Shown: positions 21,241-32,106, counted from the stretch's first letter. The stretch: DNA of 64,000 nt from Sordaria brevicollis (GCA_033439795.1 JAUTDP010000002.1:5146001-5210000); one strand, 5' to 3'. Notes: generated by a model from the letters alone, not told the origin. Made by a program: numbers and translations.

Positions 21241-21622
21241 TTTCTTTGTTCTTTGTCCGTCCTTGCTTCACTCAACAACAGTATTCTCCCAAACAAGGGC
21301 TATTGTATTGATTTGACAGCTTCTGTCTATCGAACATGGCGACTGGGAACAACTACATTGTTTTCAAAACAACATCAGGTTCTTCTCAACATGTTCGAGG
21401 GTTTTGCGATTCCGAAAACACATAAATATCTCCAAAACTTCCCGACCAGGATGCAGTCTTTTTCCTCCTCCTCATCAGATCACACCCGCTCAGTCACAGA
21501 CAGCAAGCAACAACAACCAGCAAGCAACCAACCCACCAACTCACCAACCTTCAACTCATCAACTCCCAACACCCGATACTCCCTCCCCGAGCGAGTATCC
21601 CCCTTCACCCCTCACAGCAAAA

Positions 21623-21847
21623 ATGTGTTTCCAAATCCCCTTCGCCCCCGTCCCCTGCCGCTTCTGCGGCCTGGCCAAGTCGATCCCGGACGAGCAAGTC
21701 CGGTGCGTGGTCGCCCAGGAGCTCGGCATCTACTTTGAGGACGATTATGTGTCCAAGTGCCCGAATGGGGTGAGGGAGATTACGGTGCAGCAGAGGGCAA
21801 AGAAGGAGGTGGAGAGGGGGGTGAGGTGTGGGGGGTGTGGTAAGTAG
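21623..21847 (+). CDS. Small Cys-rich protein with CxxC pairs
   Basis: A 74-residue frame starts at ATG 21623 (AGCAAAAATGTG): MCFQIPFAPVPCRFCGLAKS, then a middle segment with RCVV and KCPNG, ending RCGGCG. The two CxxC pairs plus single cysteines suggest a small zinc-ribbon-like or cytosolic Cys-rich fold; no signal peptide is evident. The stop lies inside GTAAGTAG, and GTAAGT (21840) to CTCTTAG (21887) would be a 48-bp intron. If spliced, the protein would end in VASQFLLRRWIAQS. No family is recognised. Confidence 0.5.
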   Translation: MCFQIPFAPVPCRFCGLAKSIPDEQVRCVVAQELGIYFEDDYVSKCPNGVREITVQQRAKKEVERGVRCGGCGK

Positions 21848-21887
21848 GGTTTCTACTACTTCTCACTCTTCGCTTGTTTCCTCTTAG

Positions 21888-24019
21888 TGGCTTCACAGTT
21901 TCTGCTTCGAAGGTGGATTGCTCAGAGTTGAGTAAGACATTCAGAAACATGGGAAAAAGGAAAAAAAAAACGGAAAAAGAAACACACAAAAAAACACCAC
22001 AACGATGCACGATGTACGAGTATGCGCTAACAGAGACGAGGTGGGTTTAGATTTTATTGATTCGATCTGATTTGAGATAGAGATTGAGATTAAGACCACT
22101 AGATTGGATACGCTGGTCTGGATAGTTTTTGAATAGAATACTTGCTTTTTGGAACTTACTTCATTTATATCCGTGACCATCACATGCTTTCTTCGCAATT
22201 TTATTTGTGACAACCTTTTCGAACCAAGTCAGCAATACAACCCCGCTTCGTTTTGTACGGTCCCTTTCAACTTTAAACATCCTTCATTGTGTTGCAACTG
22301 ATTTGCGAAGTTGTAATGTTTTCTTCGTGGAGTAGATGTTTTGTTCAAGCCAGAGCAAGGTAACAAGTGCCAAGCGATGGTGGTGACAATCAGGGTGGTC
22401 ACGTGGACCGTAGCCGCTGCCTGCCGGGAGGAAGAGAAGGGGTACGTACCGACTTACAGCGGCGCACGCCCCACTTATTTCTGCCGTCCGCTGTCAACTC
22501 GTCAATTCGTACCTTCCATTTCACACTTCGTCAACTCGTACCGTTTGCCCGACTTCATGTGATCTTCCTTCGACGCTCCTTCCATTCGACAATCTCTGCT
22601 GGCATTTCTTCATTCTTTTAACTTCTTGCTTCTCTCCGTCCCCGACGGCAGCCCAACTCACATTTTTCACGCACAAAAATTCCCCTTCGTTTCGTCAGGT
22701 TCTCTTTCCTCCTACCAAAGTTTTTGTCGTCCTGCATCACCATCTCTCATTCCAATACAACTTCACCCTTCGCCTACAACCATCCAACCTGACGACGCGT
22801 AAAACTTCAGGACGCACTTCCAGAATTCTCCAATATCGTTTGCTCTTCGATCTTGCAAGCTGAGACTGAAGACCCTTAGGTTGGATCTACTGTGTTCGGT
22901 TTGGTAGATTTACTGTGGACCTTGAGCTTGCATTTCACGACAAAGGTATTGTAGAGGGGGTGCCGCAAAGTGGGAGAAAAAAGTAGTCCAACGAGAGCCC
23001 GTCTTGAAAAAAAAAAATGGGAAAGTTTCAAGGATACGACAACAGAATCGGTTTGGTAGTGAAAAAAAGGAGCAAGGTTAGGTTGCCTCGTCCGGCCGAG
23101 GTCATGGCCGTCCGCTGTCTAGCCCATTTCATTGCATGGTGGTAGTTTGTGCTGTTGAAGGTTGTCATCGTTTGGCTTGAGGGCGACAAATAATTGTTCG
23201 TTGCGAGATCATCAACGGCATTGTAGTTCCTTATCAAGTATTGCTGGGCGGAGAAATTTGGACAGTTATGGCGGTTGTGAAACACTTTGTTGATGTTGGA
23301 AAGTTCCGTCTATATCTTCACTCTCACTCCATGATTTGGAGTCCCGAGCTTTCGGCGCATTTTTGGGATCTTATCCCTGACTTGTGGATTTGGGAGGACA
23401 TTAACTGCTCTGCAACGTTGCATGGTTTTGAAATCATAAATACTCATAGACGATTAGATTCTTCCATTAGGTTACTCTTCTTTATGTGTCGTGGTTCTTA
23501 CAGCTTGAGCTGTCGTGAACGGTCCTTCGATATTGCCCTGCCCGCTGCGTATAACATGGAGAGGTGGCATGGTCCGTGCCACTTGGTGTTTTGCAGCGAC
23601 GTTTGCTTGGTGGGGCCGTACTGTGCAAGTCTGTTTGATTGATACGGTACATACACAATCGACTGGACTGACATCGATCTTTTTATTCTCCTTCTCCTTC
23701 CTTCAACCCCGCACTCTTTTTTCCCGACTCTCACTTCTACATAAGAACAAGTAATTGCTTAGTTGAACGAGCGCGCCCTTCGTTTTTGATACTCGGCTGG
23801 AACCTTTTTGTTTCCTCGCATCTTGTCATTTACATCAGACGTCGAGGTTCCCCCCTCGTCGCCTTTTCCAACTTCAAGCAGACCTTCATCTCGCGACAGA
23901 AGCAATCAAATACGGCACTACGCAAAGTTGTTTCGTTTCGACATATATAACCATCACCTCCTCACGCAAACCTTACCCTTTCCTCACCTTTCAACCTTTC
24001 ATCTCACACGCCCAACAAA
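21888..24019. other. Gene-poor region before the F-box gene
   Basis: Pyrimidine-rich and A-rich stretches with no recognised gene. The frame at 23241-23642 has no domain and poor codon texture. ATATATAA at 23943-23950 is a likely TATA box for the F-box gene, 70 bp before its ATG. Confidence 0.5.
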
Positions 24020-25627
24020 ATGCCACCCACCTCGTTGAACAACGTCCCTTTGGACATCCAAATCCTCATCCTGGGATACGTCGATCCCATCTCACTCATC
24101 AACCTAGCGCAAACCTGTCAAAGTCTGCGGACCACCATTCAGCCAACGCGCGCTAACCTCCTCCAGCGCCTGCTCGCCCTTGAACTTCTCCCAGAGTACG
24201 GCGGCATCGTGCCTATCATCAGAGGCAGGGACAACCAGATCACCCCGCCGGTCGACTCCCAGGCCTGGCTGTCAAATAAGTACGCGTGCGGGGGCTGTCT
24301 TCAGCTCCTGCCGCATACCATGTTTGACAACCACCAGATCTTGAAGCTTGACCTCCGAAAGCCCCCTCCTGGCAGCAGGGAAGCTAACCGCTTGGCTGAA
24401 TGGTGGTACCTGAACGACCGGAAGGACGATGTAAGGGCCAGGATCATCCAGCACCGGATCTTTACTCGTGCGTCACAGCAACTTGAGTCTCTCGCTGATG
24501 TCCGGCAACGACACCATGAAGCAACACACCCTGACGATGACATGCCTCACCAGGGAATCAACCAGTTCCTTGCTGGAGGGGAAGAGGCCGAAATCCTCGC
24601 TGCGCATGACCGGGTAGCGTACGAGGCAGAACTTCAGATTTGCGGCCTGCGTCGTTTCAACCGCCGTTGCAACGAATGTCGCTTTCTCCGTGGCGACTGG
24701 CGCCATCTTGACGGCAACCTCAATCCTGTGGCTGGCCTACCCGCTCTCCCGGTGGCGACAGGGCGAAAGCTGCCCTTTTACAACGTTTTCGACAGGTGCT
24801 TCCCCACCTTCTTTAGCCCTGTCCCCCCCTCGGAAGTTGGCCGTCGCTTCACACAGTTCGGCAACCAGTGGAACAAAGCCTACACCTGGATGATGTGCAC
24901 CGTCCGCTGTCGTGGTTGTTCCAGATGGCAAGACGCGTCACAGTTTCGCTTGCCGGTTGAGGCGTACAAGACGGAAGCCTTTCTGGCCAGGGAACTCAGG
25001 CAGTACCTGGTGCGGGACCCAGTGTTGGGCGAGTTGCGAGAACCCCGATGCAACCGGTGCTTCCTCGCAAAGCACGGCGTGGACGCGTTTAGACGTCACC
25101 TGGTGGATTTTGCGGCGTCGCTGCTGTCGGATGCGCGCCAAAGGGCCAAGCTACAAGTCTTGTTCGGGTGGGACAAGCTTTGCGATGACTTCCGCTTTCC
25201 TGGAGGGGAGTTTCAGAACTGGGCCGAGTACGGCGAACCCATCGTCTTCGGCTTGCCTTTGCCAGAAGGCAGTATTCTCGATTTGCTCCACCTCGACGTC
25301 CCACTACTCGACGAACTCCATCGGCGATACACCGAGTTTACGCTCTTCGTCGAGAAGATGTACCAAGGCCTGCCACCGCTGCGCCAAAGCATCCTCGACA
25401 CTCGGTCTAGCCAGCAGGTTATGGACGTTGTGATGATTTCGTGGTTTCGTCTCTGGTACGACGATTACTACGTCTATGAGTCGACGTACCGGAGGCTGGA
25501 GGGGCGGTTGCAGAGGATTAACCAGAGCGGAGAGCAGCTGGTTGAGTATGTCTTGAACGGCGATCCATTGATGATGGAGAGATATGACTTTGACGTGGAG
25601 ATCGAAGAGGGGGAGATTATTGAGTGA
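24020..25627 (+). CDS. F-box protein with four CxxC pairs
   Basis: A 535-residue single-exon protein starting at ATG 24020 (ACAAAATGCC), 70 bp after a TATA box. Residues 5-50 (LNNVPLDIQILILGYVDPIS, then LINLAQTCQSLRTTI) are a recognisable F-box, which in SCF ubiquitin ligases binds Skp1. The rest contains paired cysteines CGGC (residues 90-93), CNEC, CRGC and CNRC, probably two zinc-binding pairs, with no LRR or WD40 repeats. A fungal family of F-box proteins with this Cys pattern is plausible. The substrate is unknown and the C-terminus is acidic. It probably acts in cytoplasm or nucleus as a substrate receptor, by family inference. Confidence 0.85.
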   Translation: MPPTSLNNVPLDIQILILGYVDPISLINLAQTCQSLRTTIQPTRANLLQRLLALELLPEYGGIVPIIRGRDNQITPPVDSQAWLSNKYACGGCLQLLPHTMFDNHQILKLDLRKPPPGSREANRLAEWWYLNDRKDDVRARIIQHRIFTRASQQLESLADVRQRHHEATHPDDDMPHQGINQFLAGGEEAEILAAHDRVAYEAELQICGLRRFNRRCNECRFLRGDWRHLDGNLNPVAGLPALPVATGRKLPFYNVFDRCFPTFFSPVPPSEVGRRFTQFGNQWNKAYTWMMCTVRCRGCSRWQDASQFRLPVEAYKTEAFLARELRQYLVRDPVLGELREPRCNRCFLAKHGVDAFRRHLVDFAASLLSDARQRAKLQVLFGWDKLCDDFRFPGGEFQNWAEYGEPIVFGLPLPEGSILDLLHLDVPLLDELHRRYTEFTLFVEKMYQGLPPLRQSILDTRSSQQVMDVVMISWFRLWYDDYYVYESTYRRLEGRLQRINQSGEQLVEYVLNGDPLMMERYDFDVEIEEGEIIE

Positions 25628-26361
25628 GTGGTTTTTCTGATGTGGTGCTTAGCGGTTCCTAGTGGGAACGGTCAGCTCGCGGAAGTTCTCCGTTGTCTGT
25701 CTCTCTGGAGAGCCTGGTTTTCGGTCATATCTCTTTGCTTGGTTTTTTTTGCTTTTCCCGGTCTCCTTATCAGGTAGTACGAAGTTCGTACACACCTGAC
25801 TGTTTTCAGATCATCGGACGTCTCAATATCAGAGCCATTGACTTGCAAGGCAAGCTGTCGTTGCGGAGGATGGTAGAAGTAGTTTCTTCTTATCCCCGAG
25901 CGCTATTTTCCGTTGTCAGAGTACTCGGCATATGAATTGTCTGAATCCCATCTCGTTTCAAGTCTCATAGTCGTCTCCTTATCTTCTCGCGTTGTGAAGG
26001 CAAACCTGTGGATTCGACATTCTGACCCTCAACAGTGCGTTTAAAGATCTCTCAATGGCGTTGTAGACGCGTTGAAATGCCAAAGTGGTAAGAAGGAATG
26101 TGATATTCAGGTGTACGTTGGCGAGTCATCCTCCAATCGAGGTGTTTTTCAACACATAGAGGTGATCTTGGGTCAAGATGTAACCACCAAAAGATTGCAC
26201 CTCGGCCTCGCATATCGCACGCAAGGTAAACAACAAAAACAAGAGGTATCATTACTGTACTTTATCTAACCCTTTTCCGCGCTTTTCCAAGCATACCCAT
26301 CTATCCCAACTCCATGCCTTTTCCCATTCCCACCAAGCTCATCTAGACCACCTCCAGACAT
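25628..26361. other. Convergent intergenic region
   Basis: This is the 3' region between the plus-strand F-box gene and the minus-strand SQR gene. No gene is recognised. Confidence 0.5.
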
Positions 26362-27762
26362 CTAAAACTTCCACCCCTTAGGCCCAGCCCAAATTCCCTT
26401 AACCATAGCCTGGTAGTAAACCCACGGGAAGAAGTCCTTCTTCAAGTAGTAAAACATCCTCCTGGGGGTTCCCTGGTCCAACGCACCTCCGACCACGGGC
26501 AGTCCGCCAAACGTCTCCTTGGGAACGCCACCATACTTGAACTCGGCCAACATGACCTTTCCATACTGCGTCACCAGCGGGCAGGAAGTATAGCCATCGT
26601 ACTCCCCCACCACCTCCTTACCTTCCAACGTCCTCAACAAGTTCTCGACAAGCACGGGCGCCTGCGCTGTGATGGCGGCCGCAGTCTTGGAGGTAGGCAA
26701 GCTCGACGCGTCACCGGCCGACCAAACGTTGGGGTATCGAACGTGTTGGGTGGTGGCCTGGTTGACCTCCACAAAGCCCGCCGGATCCGCCACGGCGCTG
26801 TCCTTGACGAACTTGTAGGGTCCCATCTTGGGGACCACGTGCAACAAATCAAACTGCCTCGTCACCTTCTCCTCCCCATGCTGAAAAACGGCCTTGTCGC
26901 CATTCACCTCCACCAAGTCATGGCTAAACAGTCCCTCCACGCCGCGCTCCTTGCGCAGCTCCTCCAAGCGCGCAGCATACTTAGGAACGCCAAACATAGT
27001 CGGCAGCGCCGTCGCAAACGCAATCTTAATCGCCCCCTCGCCCGGGTTAGACGTGTTATACAGCCCCGCCCTCTTCCAGTGGTCCAGCGCCATCCACATC
27101 ACCTTCTGCGGCGCGCCAGCGCACTTGACCACGCCCGCCGGCTGCGTAAAAATGGCCTGCCCCCGCTTCAACCTCTCAATCGTCGGGAAAACCTTCGCCA
27201 CGGTATTCGCACCATAAATGGTGCTCACCATCGACGAACCATCCGCCAGCGCCTCGGGCAGACCTTTAATCTTGTCGTAGACAATCTCGATGCCGGGGAC
27301 CACGACCAGGTGTTCATACGACAATTTATCGCCGTTGGATAAAGTGACGGAGTTGGAGTCCGGGGAAAGGGTGGACACGGCGGTGTTGTAGAATTTGAGT
27401 TTGGGGTTGATGAGCGAGGCTTCGTCGCGGCGGAGAGAGAGGGGGTCTTTCAGGCCGCCGCCGACGAGGGTCCAGCCGGGTTGGTAGTGGTGGTGGGTGG
27501 CTGGGTCGATGACGGCGATTTCGGAGGGGGAGAATTGCCCGGAGCGGAGAAGTTGGTGGGAGATGGAGAGGCCGGCGGCGCCGCCGCCTACTACTATGAT
27601 GCGGTGGGAGCGGGTGGTGCTGCTGGTGATGGGGGTGGAGGAGATGGAGGCGAAGCCGCGGCGGAGGAGGGGGGGGATGGCGATGGCGGCGGCGCGGGGA
27701 GCAAGGGGGGCGACGCGGGTTGCGGCCGTGAGGGCGGATTTGGTGATGAGTGAGGTGCTCAT
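26362..27762 (-). CDS. sqr: Sulfide:quinone oxidoreductase, mitochondrial
   Basis: A 466-residue flavoprotein of the SQR (HMT2/SQRDL) family, intronless, starting at 27762. The N-terminal 50 residues are Arg/Ser/Ala-rich, a mitochondrial presequence. The FAD dinucleotide fold IIVVGGGAAGLSISHQLL follows. Two cysteines in the positions of the SQR redox pair are seen: KCAGAPQK and TSCPLVTQYGKVMLAEF. The second FAD motif is NVWSAGDASSLPTSKTAAAI, and the C-terminus (FFPWVYYQAMVKGIW) is a membrane-contact tail. It oxidises hydrogen sulfide in the mitochondrial inner membrane, passes electrons to ubiquinone and transfers the sulfane sulfur to an acceptor such as glutathione. It is transcribed divergently from the persulfide dioxygenase at 28778, the next enzyme of the pathway. 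Confidence 0.95.
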   Translation of the reverse strand: MSTSLITKSALTAATRVAPLAPRAAAIAIPPLLRRGFASISSTPITSSTTRSHRIIVVGGGAAGLSISHQLLRSGQFSPSEIAVIDPATHHHYQPGWTLVGGGLKDPLSLRRDEASLINPKLKFYNTAVSTLSPDSNSVTLSNGDKLSYEHLVVVPGIEIVYDKIKGLPEALADGSSMVSTIYGANTVAKVFPTIERLKRGQAIFTQPAGVVKCAGAPQKVMWMALDHWKRAGLYNTSNPGEGAIKIAFATALPTMFGVPKYAARLEELRKERGVEGLFSHDLVEVNGDKAVFQHGEEKVTRQFDLLHVVPKMGPYKFVKDSAVADPAGFVEVNQATTQHVRYPNVWSAGDASSLPTSKTAAAITAQAPVLVENLLRTLEGKEVVGEYDGYTSCPLVTQYGKVMLAEFKYGGVPKETFGGLPVVGGALDQGTPRRMFYYLKKDFFPWVYYQAMVKGIWAGPKGWKF

Positions 27763-28777
27763 CTTGAAGCTGTTCCGAGCTGTATCCGATAGCGGAGATT
27801 GAGCTGTTGTTTTGTCTGAAATGTGATGTTGATGTAGTGAACAAAGAAAACGAGTGTCGTGATACGACTTGAGTTGAGTGAATGACTTGACCTTGGGAAA
27901 GAAAAGACAAGATGAAAAAAAATGTGTTCAAACGAACGAACGTCTGATATTTTAACGAAGTCTCAAACCCAGAAGAAATCCAGAACCGATCACCTCATCG
28001 TCGACCTCTCATATCTTGGAATCCTAGAATCCTTGACTCAACATCCCGGCACCCCGGCTTACCCCCGATAGCCGCCGAGCAGCGCGGTGTGGGGCCCTTT
28101 TATTTGGGGGAACGGCGATGAATCCGGGGCCGGTTGTCGGCGGTTGCAAAAATTTGTCATGAATTCCCAGGACCCAGGCAGGTGTCACGGGTATGTGGGC
28201 ACGCACGGACCAGCCCCTTCTGGAAACATCATGCCACTCGTTCCAGAACCCCCGGGCCCGGTCGTGAGGGGTCCGTGATCAGGGGTTTTGTTTTTCGTTG
28301 GTTCCTGACCTCATCCCATCTTGATCATCATCACCCATGGACGATGGAAAACCTGCTCATCCTGAATTGACTTGTCCCGGGAGGAACCGGATGGCGGCTG
28401 TGTGACGGTTCACGGTACGGGGACTCGATCGTACGTGTTTTGTGCGGCTGACCCGAGAAGAAGGTTTGAGGCGATTTTTGCGATTGCCGGTCATCATCAT
28501 GTCATGACTTGCTAGATCCCGAACATGTCGGCGAGTCGCCGACCATTGTCGATGTCATTGATGAACTGGACCGACCCGGTGGCGTTGCAAGGCCGAGACT
28601 TGGCCTGGATGCGGCCCGGGCCCGGGACTCGGTCGTGATGCCGGTTGGTATATTTGGAGGTGAGACCACCGTTCGTGCCTTGGTGTTTGATGGTGTTGTA
28701 GGCCGACTATCTTTCTCTTTTTGTGATTATTTTCAAAAACATTCATCAAAAGTTGAACATCAAGAGATCAAACAATC
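27763..28777. promoter_or_regulatory. Divergent promoter of the sulfide-oxidation pair
   Basis: A roughly 1-kb interval between the start codons of SQR and the persulfide dioxygenase. It carries a perfect 17-bp palindrome (28527-28543) and two copies of CCCGGGCCCGG (28251-28261 and 28615-28625). No gene lies inside; the frames at 28087-28370 and 28509-28781 have no features. Confidence 0.6.
28527..28543. promoter_or_regulatory. CGG-N7-CCG palindrome
   Basis: GTCGGCGA G TCGCCGAC is a perfect inverted repeat with a one-base centre. It contains CGG and CCG separated by seven bases, the layout bound by dimeric Zn(II)2Cys6 regulators of fungi. It lies 235 bp before the dioxygenase ATG. Its role as a regulator site is an inference. 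Confidence 0.4.
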
Positions 28778-30070
28778 ATGACCTCGTTGACACCACTTCA
28801 GCCATATCTCTCAGAGATCTGTCAGACAACGACGGGTCTCTTGACTACCACCGGTAGTTGCACTCCTTGTCTCTATCACATCCGACATCTCGCTACGTCG
28901 AGTCCAAGGAGTAGTGCATCGTCACTTGCCACAAGATCTTTCAGCACAGCTCGCTCAGCAACAACTTCTCATCATCATCATCATCAGAGGGCGGCAGTTC
29001 ACCAACGCCATCAACCTCACTCACCACCAACAACAACAACACATGCCCATCGCATCAGACCATTCCAACACCCATTAAACACCCCCCGCCACTACACCTC
29101 CTCTTCTACACCAGCAGCACCAGTAGAACCAACAATAACCCCCGTCTTCGAACCCGTCACTTGCACCTTCCAATACCTCATCGCCGACCCGTCCACATCC
29201 ATCGCCGCCATCATCGACCCCGTCCTCGACTACTCCCCCGCCGACAACTCCATCAGCACCACCTCGGCCGACTCCCTCCTCTCCCTCATCGCCTCCCGCG
29301 GTTACAAAATCGCCTGGATCCTCGAGACGCACGCCCACGCCGACCACCTCTCCGCTTCTTCCTACCTCCAAAAACGCCTTACCGAGATCCAAGGAGAAGA
29401 ACACAAACCGCCCATCGGCATCGGCAAACGGATCGGCACCGTGCAATCCCTGTTTTCCAAGCGGTACGGCGTACCCGAAGACGAAGTAAAGCACGTATTC
29501 GGCCACCTCTTCGAAGACGACGAGGTCTTCCGCATCGGCAACCTCGAGGCAAAAGCTATCCACCTCCCCGGGCACACCCCCGACCACCTCGGCTACCAAA
29601 TTTCCTCCTCCCCCAACCCCAACTCCAACTCCAAAAACAATAACATCAACGTCTTCTGCGGCGACTCCCTCTTCAACGCCGACATCGGCACCGCACGCTG
29701 CGACTTTCCCGGCGGGAGCGCGCACGATCTTTACCATTCCGCCCGGAACCTACTTGTCAATTTACCACCCGATGCCAAAATCTGGACGGGACACGATTAC
29801 CCGCCTGAGGACAGAAAGGAGAGAGAAGGGCCGGTGGCGTGCTTGACGGTCAGAGAGCACAGGGAAAGAAACAAACATTTGAGGGATGGGATTACGGAGG
29901 AGGAGTTTGTGAAGGCCAGGCAGGAGAGGGATCGAGGACTTAAGGCGCCGAGGTTGTTGCATCAGAGTTTGCAGGTTAATATTAGGGGGGGGAGGTTGCC
30001 GGGGGAGAATGGGAGTGGGTTGCGGTTGTTGCATTTGCCGGTTAAGGTGAGGACGGATAAAAAGTGGTGA
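28778..30070 (+). CDS. Persulfide (sulfur) dioxygenase, metallo-beta-lactamase fold
   Basis: A 430-residue protein starting at ATG 28778. The first 100 residues are Ser/Thr/His-rich (a HHHHHQ run) and look like a mitochondrial presequence plus linker. The MBL core starts at VTCTFQYLIADPSTSIAAII. Metal ligands are visible in ILETHAHADHLSA, LPGHTPDHLGY and VFCGDSLFNADIG, with a distal GHDYPP. The FPGGSAHDLYHSARNLL segment and the SADSLLSLIASRGYKIAWIL lead-in match the ETHE1/Blh group rather than glyoxalase II. These non-haem iron enzymes oxidise glutathione persulfide to sulfite in the mitochondrial matrix. There is no rhodanese domain. With the divergent SQR it makes a two-step sulfide detoxification unit. 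Confidence 0.92.
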   Translation: MTSLTPLQPYLSEICQTTTGLLTTTGSCTPCLYHIRHLATSSPRSSASSLATRSFSTARSATTSHHHHHQRAAVHQRHQPHSPPTTTTHAHRIRPFQHPLNTPRHYTSSSTPAAPVEPTITPVFEPVTCTFQYLIADPSTSIAAIIDPVLDYSPADNSISTTSADSLLSLIASRGYKIAWILETHAHADHLSASSYLQKRLTEIQGEEHKPPIGIGKRIGTVQSLFSKRYGVPEDEVKHVFGHLFEDDEVFRIGNLEAKAIHLPGHTPDHLGYQISSSPNPNSNSKNNNINVFCGDSLFNADIGTARCDFPGGSAHDLYHSARNLLVNLPPDAKIWTGHDYPPEDRKEREGPVACLTVREHRERNKHLRDGITEEEFVKARQERDRGLKAPRLLHQSLQVNIRGGRLPGENGSGLRLLHLPVKVRTDKKW

Positions 30071-30796
30071 GGGGGGTGCTGGAGGAGGAATTGGGGAAGA
30101 GGGAGAGATAATGGAGAGAGAGGGAAAGATGGACGGGGAATGGGGATGATGGGAATGGGAATGGAATTATAGGGGTTGAGCATAAATGGTAGCAGGCTCG
30201 GGAAGCGCGGGATAGGATCGATAAAGTATGCTAATGATACCTCTTTTTTGTTGTTGTTTGTTTGTTTGTGTTTTGATGCCGGGATGAAGTGGTGATCCTG
30301 ATGTCAGATTGGCACCACTGCGCCAGAGCAGAAAATTGGAGCTCGGACTCATTGTCGGAGTAGTGGGTCAATTGGCCAATCTATAAATCTGACATGATGG
30401 GTGTTGTAAAGGGCAGGATGAAGTTGTTGGTGCCAGTTAGACTATTGAAGGCAATTCGGATTTGGTGATATCTTTCGTAAATGTGTTAACAGTATACTAA
30501 CAGTTTTCGCAACGCTCAAGGTGAGATACTGTTACGAGCGCGTTAGTCGTAAATACGTTTAACCTCCGCACGGCACGTCGGCATCCACCCGACGCGCCCT
30601 TTTATCGACGAACCCAGCCCTTGGAGGTTATCGACAGGGGTTGGCCGTTTGGTGGTGAGATGAGGAGAATTGAGTCACTTTCATAAGAACGGCGTCACGA
30701 CCAGTTCACCTCACCACCATATCCTCAAGCCATCAAACCTACCTCTCCAAACATCTCTCCGTCGTCACACCAACACAAAGATCCAAACCACGCAAA
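30071..30796. other. Intergenic region
   Basis: 3' region of the dioxygenase gene and 5' region of the acetyltransferase gene. No gene is seen. Confidence 0.5.
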
Positions 30797-31582
30797 ATGA
30801 CATCCCCTCCCCTCCCCACCGCCGCCTCCCCCCTCACCTCCAAAAAAGTCGCCGCCGTCCTCAACACCAACGCCACAGCCACAGTACTCACTTCCTCCCA
30901 ACTCCCCTCACCACCACCACCACCCATCAACCCCAGTACCAGTATCAGTATCAATATCAAACCCGACATCCACATCGCCCCCGTCTCCCTAGCCACCGAC
31001 TCCTCCTTCATCACCTCCCTAACCAACCTCATAAACCAAATCTACACCGACTCCGAGCGCGGCTTCTGGAACATCGACCCCTTCACACGCACCACCCCCT
31101 CCGAAGTGCGCGAGTTCATCACCACCGGCACGCTAGCCATCGCTTGGCTTCCTGGTTCTTCTCGGTTGTCTATTGGCGAGTTGATGGGGTGTGGACGTGT
31201 CCAGCTCCTTTCCCCCACCCCAACCCCCGATCCCTGGGGTATAGAGCAGAGAAACCCGGATGCGGAGACGGAGACGGAGACGGTGGCAGTAGGGCAGTTT
31301 GGATGTCTTATCTGCCACCCTCGCTATCGCGGTTGTGGTGTGGGGAGGGATTTACTGAAATTTGCGGAAACGTGGGCAAAGGAGAGGGGGGCGGGGAAGA
31401 TGCAGGTTGAGTTGGTGGTTGGGGATGGGTGGGAGCATGAGGAGAAGGTGAAGCTGGCGAGGTGGTATGAGAGGGCGGGGTATAAGACGACAAAGGAGGT
31501 GGATTTGTGGGAGGGGATTCCGGAGTTGGGACCGTTGTTGAGGAGGGGGGCTAGGTATAGGGTTTATCAGAAGGGGTTGTGA
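30797..31582 (+). CDS. GNAT-family N-acetyltransferase
   Basis: A 261-residue single-exon protein starting at ATG 30797 (GCAAAATGAC). The first 60 residues are low-complexity (Pro, Ser, Thr). The catalytic domain starts at about residue 60, IHIAPVSLATDSSFITSLTN. The acetyl-CoA binding motif is CHPRYRGCGVGRDLLKFAE (R-x-x-G-x-G/A type), and the downstream WYERAGYK is the usual GNAT motif B. An ETETETVAVGQFG strand lies before motif A. Substrate cannot be told; fungal relatives of this size acetylate small amines or protein N-termini. It is transcribed on the same strand as the sulfur dioxygenase, with 720 bp between them. Confidence 0.85.
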   Translation: MTSPPLPTAASPLTSKKVAAVLNTNATATVLTSSQLPSPPPPPINPSTSISINIKPDIHIAPVSLATDSSFITSLTNLINQIYTDSERGFWNIDPFTRTTPSEVREFITTGTLAIAWLPGSSRLSIGELMGCGRVQLLSPTPTPDPWGIEQRNPDAETETETVAVGQFGCLICHPRYRGCGVGRDLLKFAETWAKERGAGKMQVELVVGDGWEHEEKVKLARWYERAGYKTTKEVDLWEGIPELGPLLRRGARYRVYQKGL

Positions 31583-32098
31583 GGTGGTGATATGAAGAGG
31601 GAGGGGGGTGGGATGGGGATGGTGATGGGATGGGGTGGTGAAGAAGGAGGAAGGGGGGTGGGTTGATGGGTTGGTTGATGCCTCTGGCGATGGGAGGATG
31701 GATGGTGAATGAGGAAACTGCCCCTGGATGGGAGACAGGAATATGGAGAGATGAGATCGTGGACTCCGGCCGGCAATGAGGTACATCCGGCAGGCAGTGC
31801 ATATCGATAAGCAACTTCCAATCCCGTGTGACGTCACCCTGTCAGAAACGGCGACACAGTTATTCACGAATGTCAGGCACGATTGGTGTTTTCTTCTGTC
31901 CGTTCCTTCTCCTGCTCTCATCACAATCACATCTGTCATTCCCAAATTCGTCTCCAATTGGCTAAAACCCAGGCTGTCGATAACGACTTCCTTCAGCAGG
32001 TTGGCTCCTTCTTCTGACATGCATGGAAGTGATTGCTCCTGACCTTACTTCAGTCCCTCCTGCCGCCAGTGTCTGGCCAAAGAGAACATCGGAACCCA
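31583..32098. other. Euchromatic flank left of the nested transposon
   Basis: No gene is recognised. GC content is normal up to the target duplication at 32099, where it drops abruptly. Confidence 0.5.
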
Positions 32099-32106
32099 TT
32101 AAATAA
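32099..32106. repeat. Left 8-bp target duplication TTAAATAA
   Basis: Identical to the 8 bp at 42678-42685, directly flanking the terminal inverted repeats. Confidence 0.8.

Noticed and set aside
23241..23642. 133-codon plus-strand frame
   Set aside because: No recognisable feature, and it overlaps a minus-strand frame of similar quality.
27481..27802. Gly/Ala-rich plus-strand frames
   Set aside because: Antisense shadows of the SQR presequence, produced by its G/C-rich codons.
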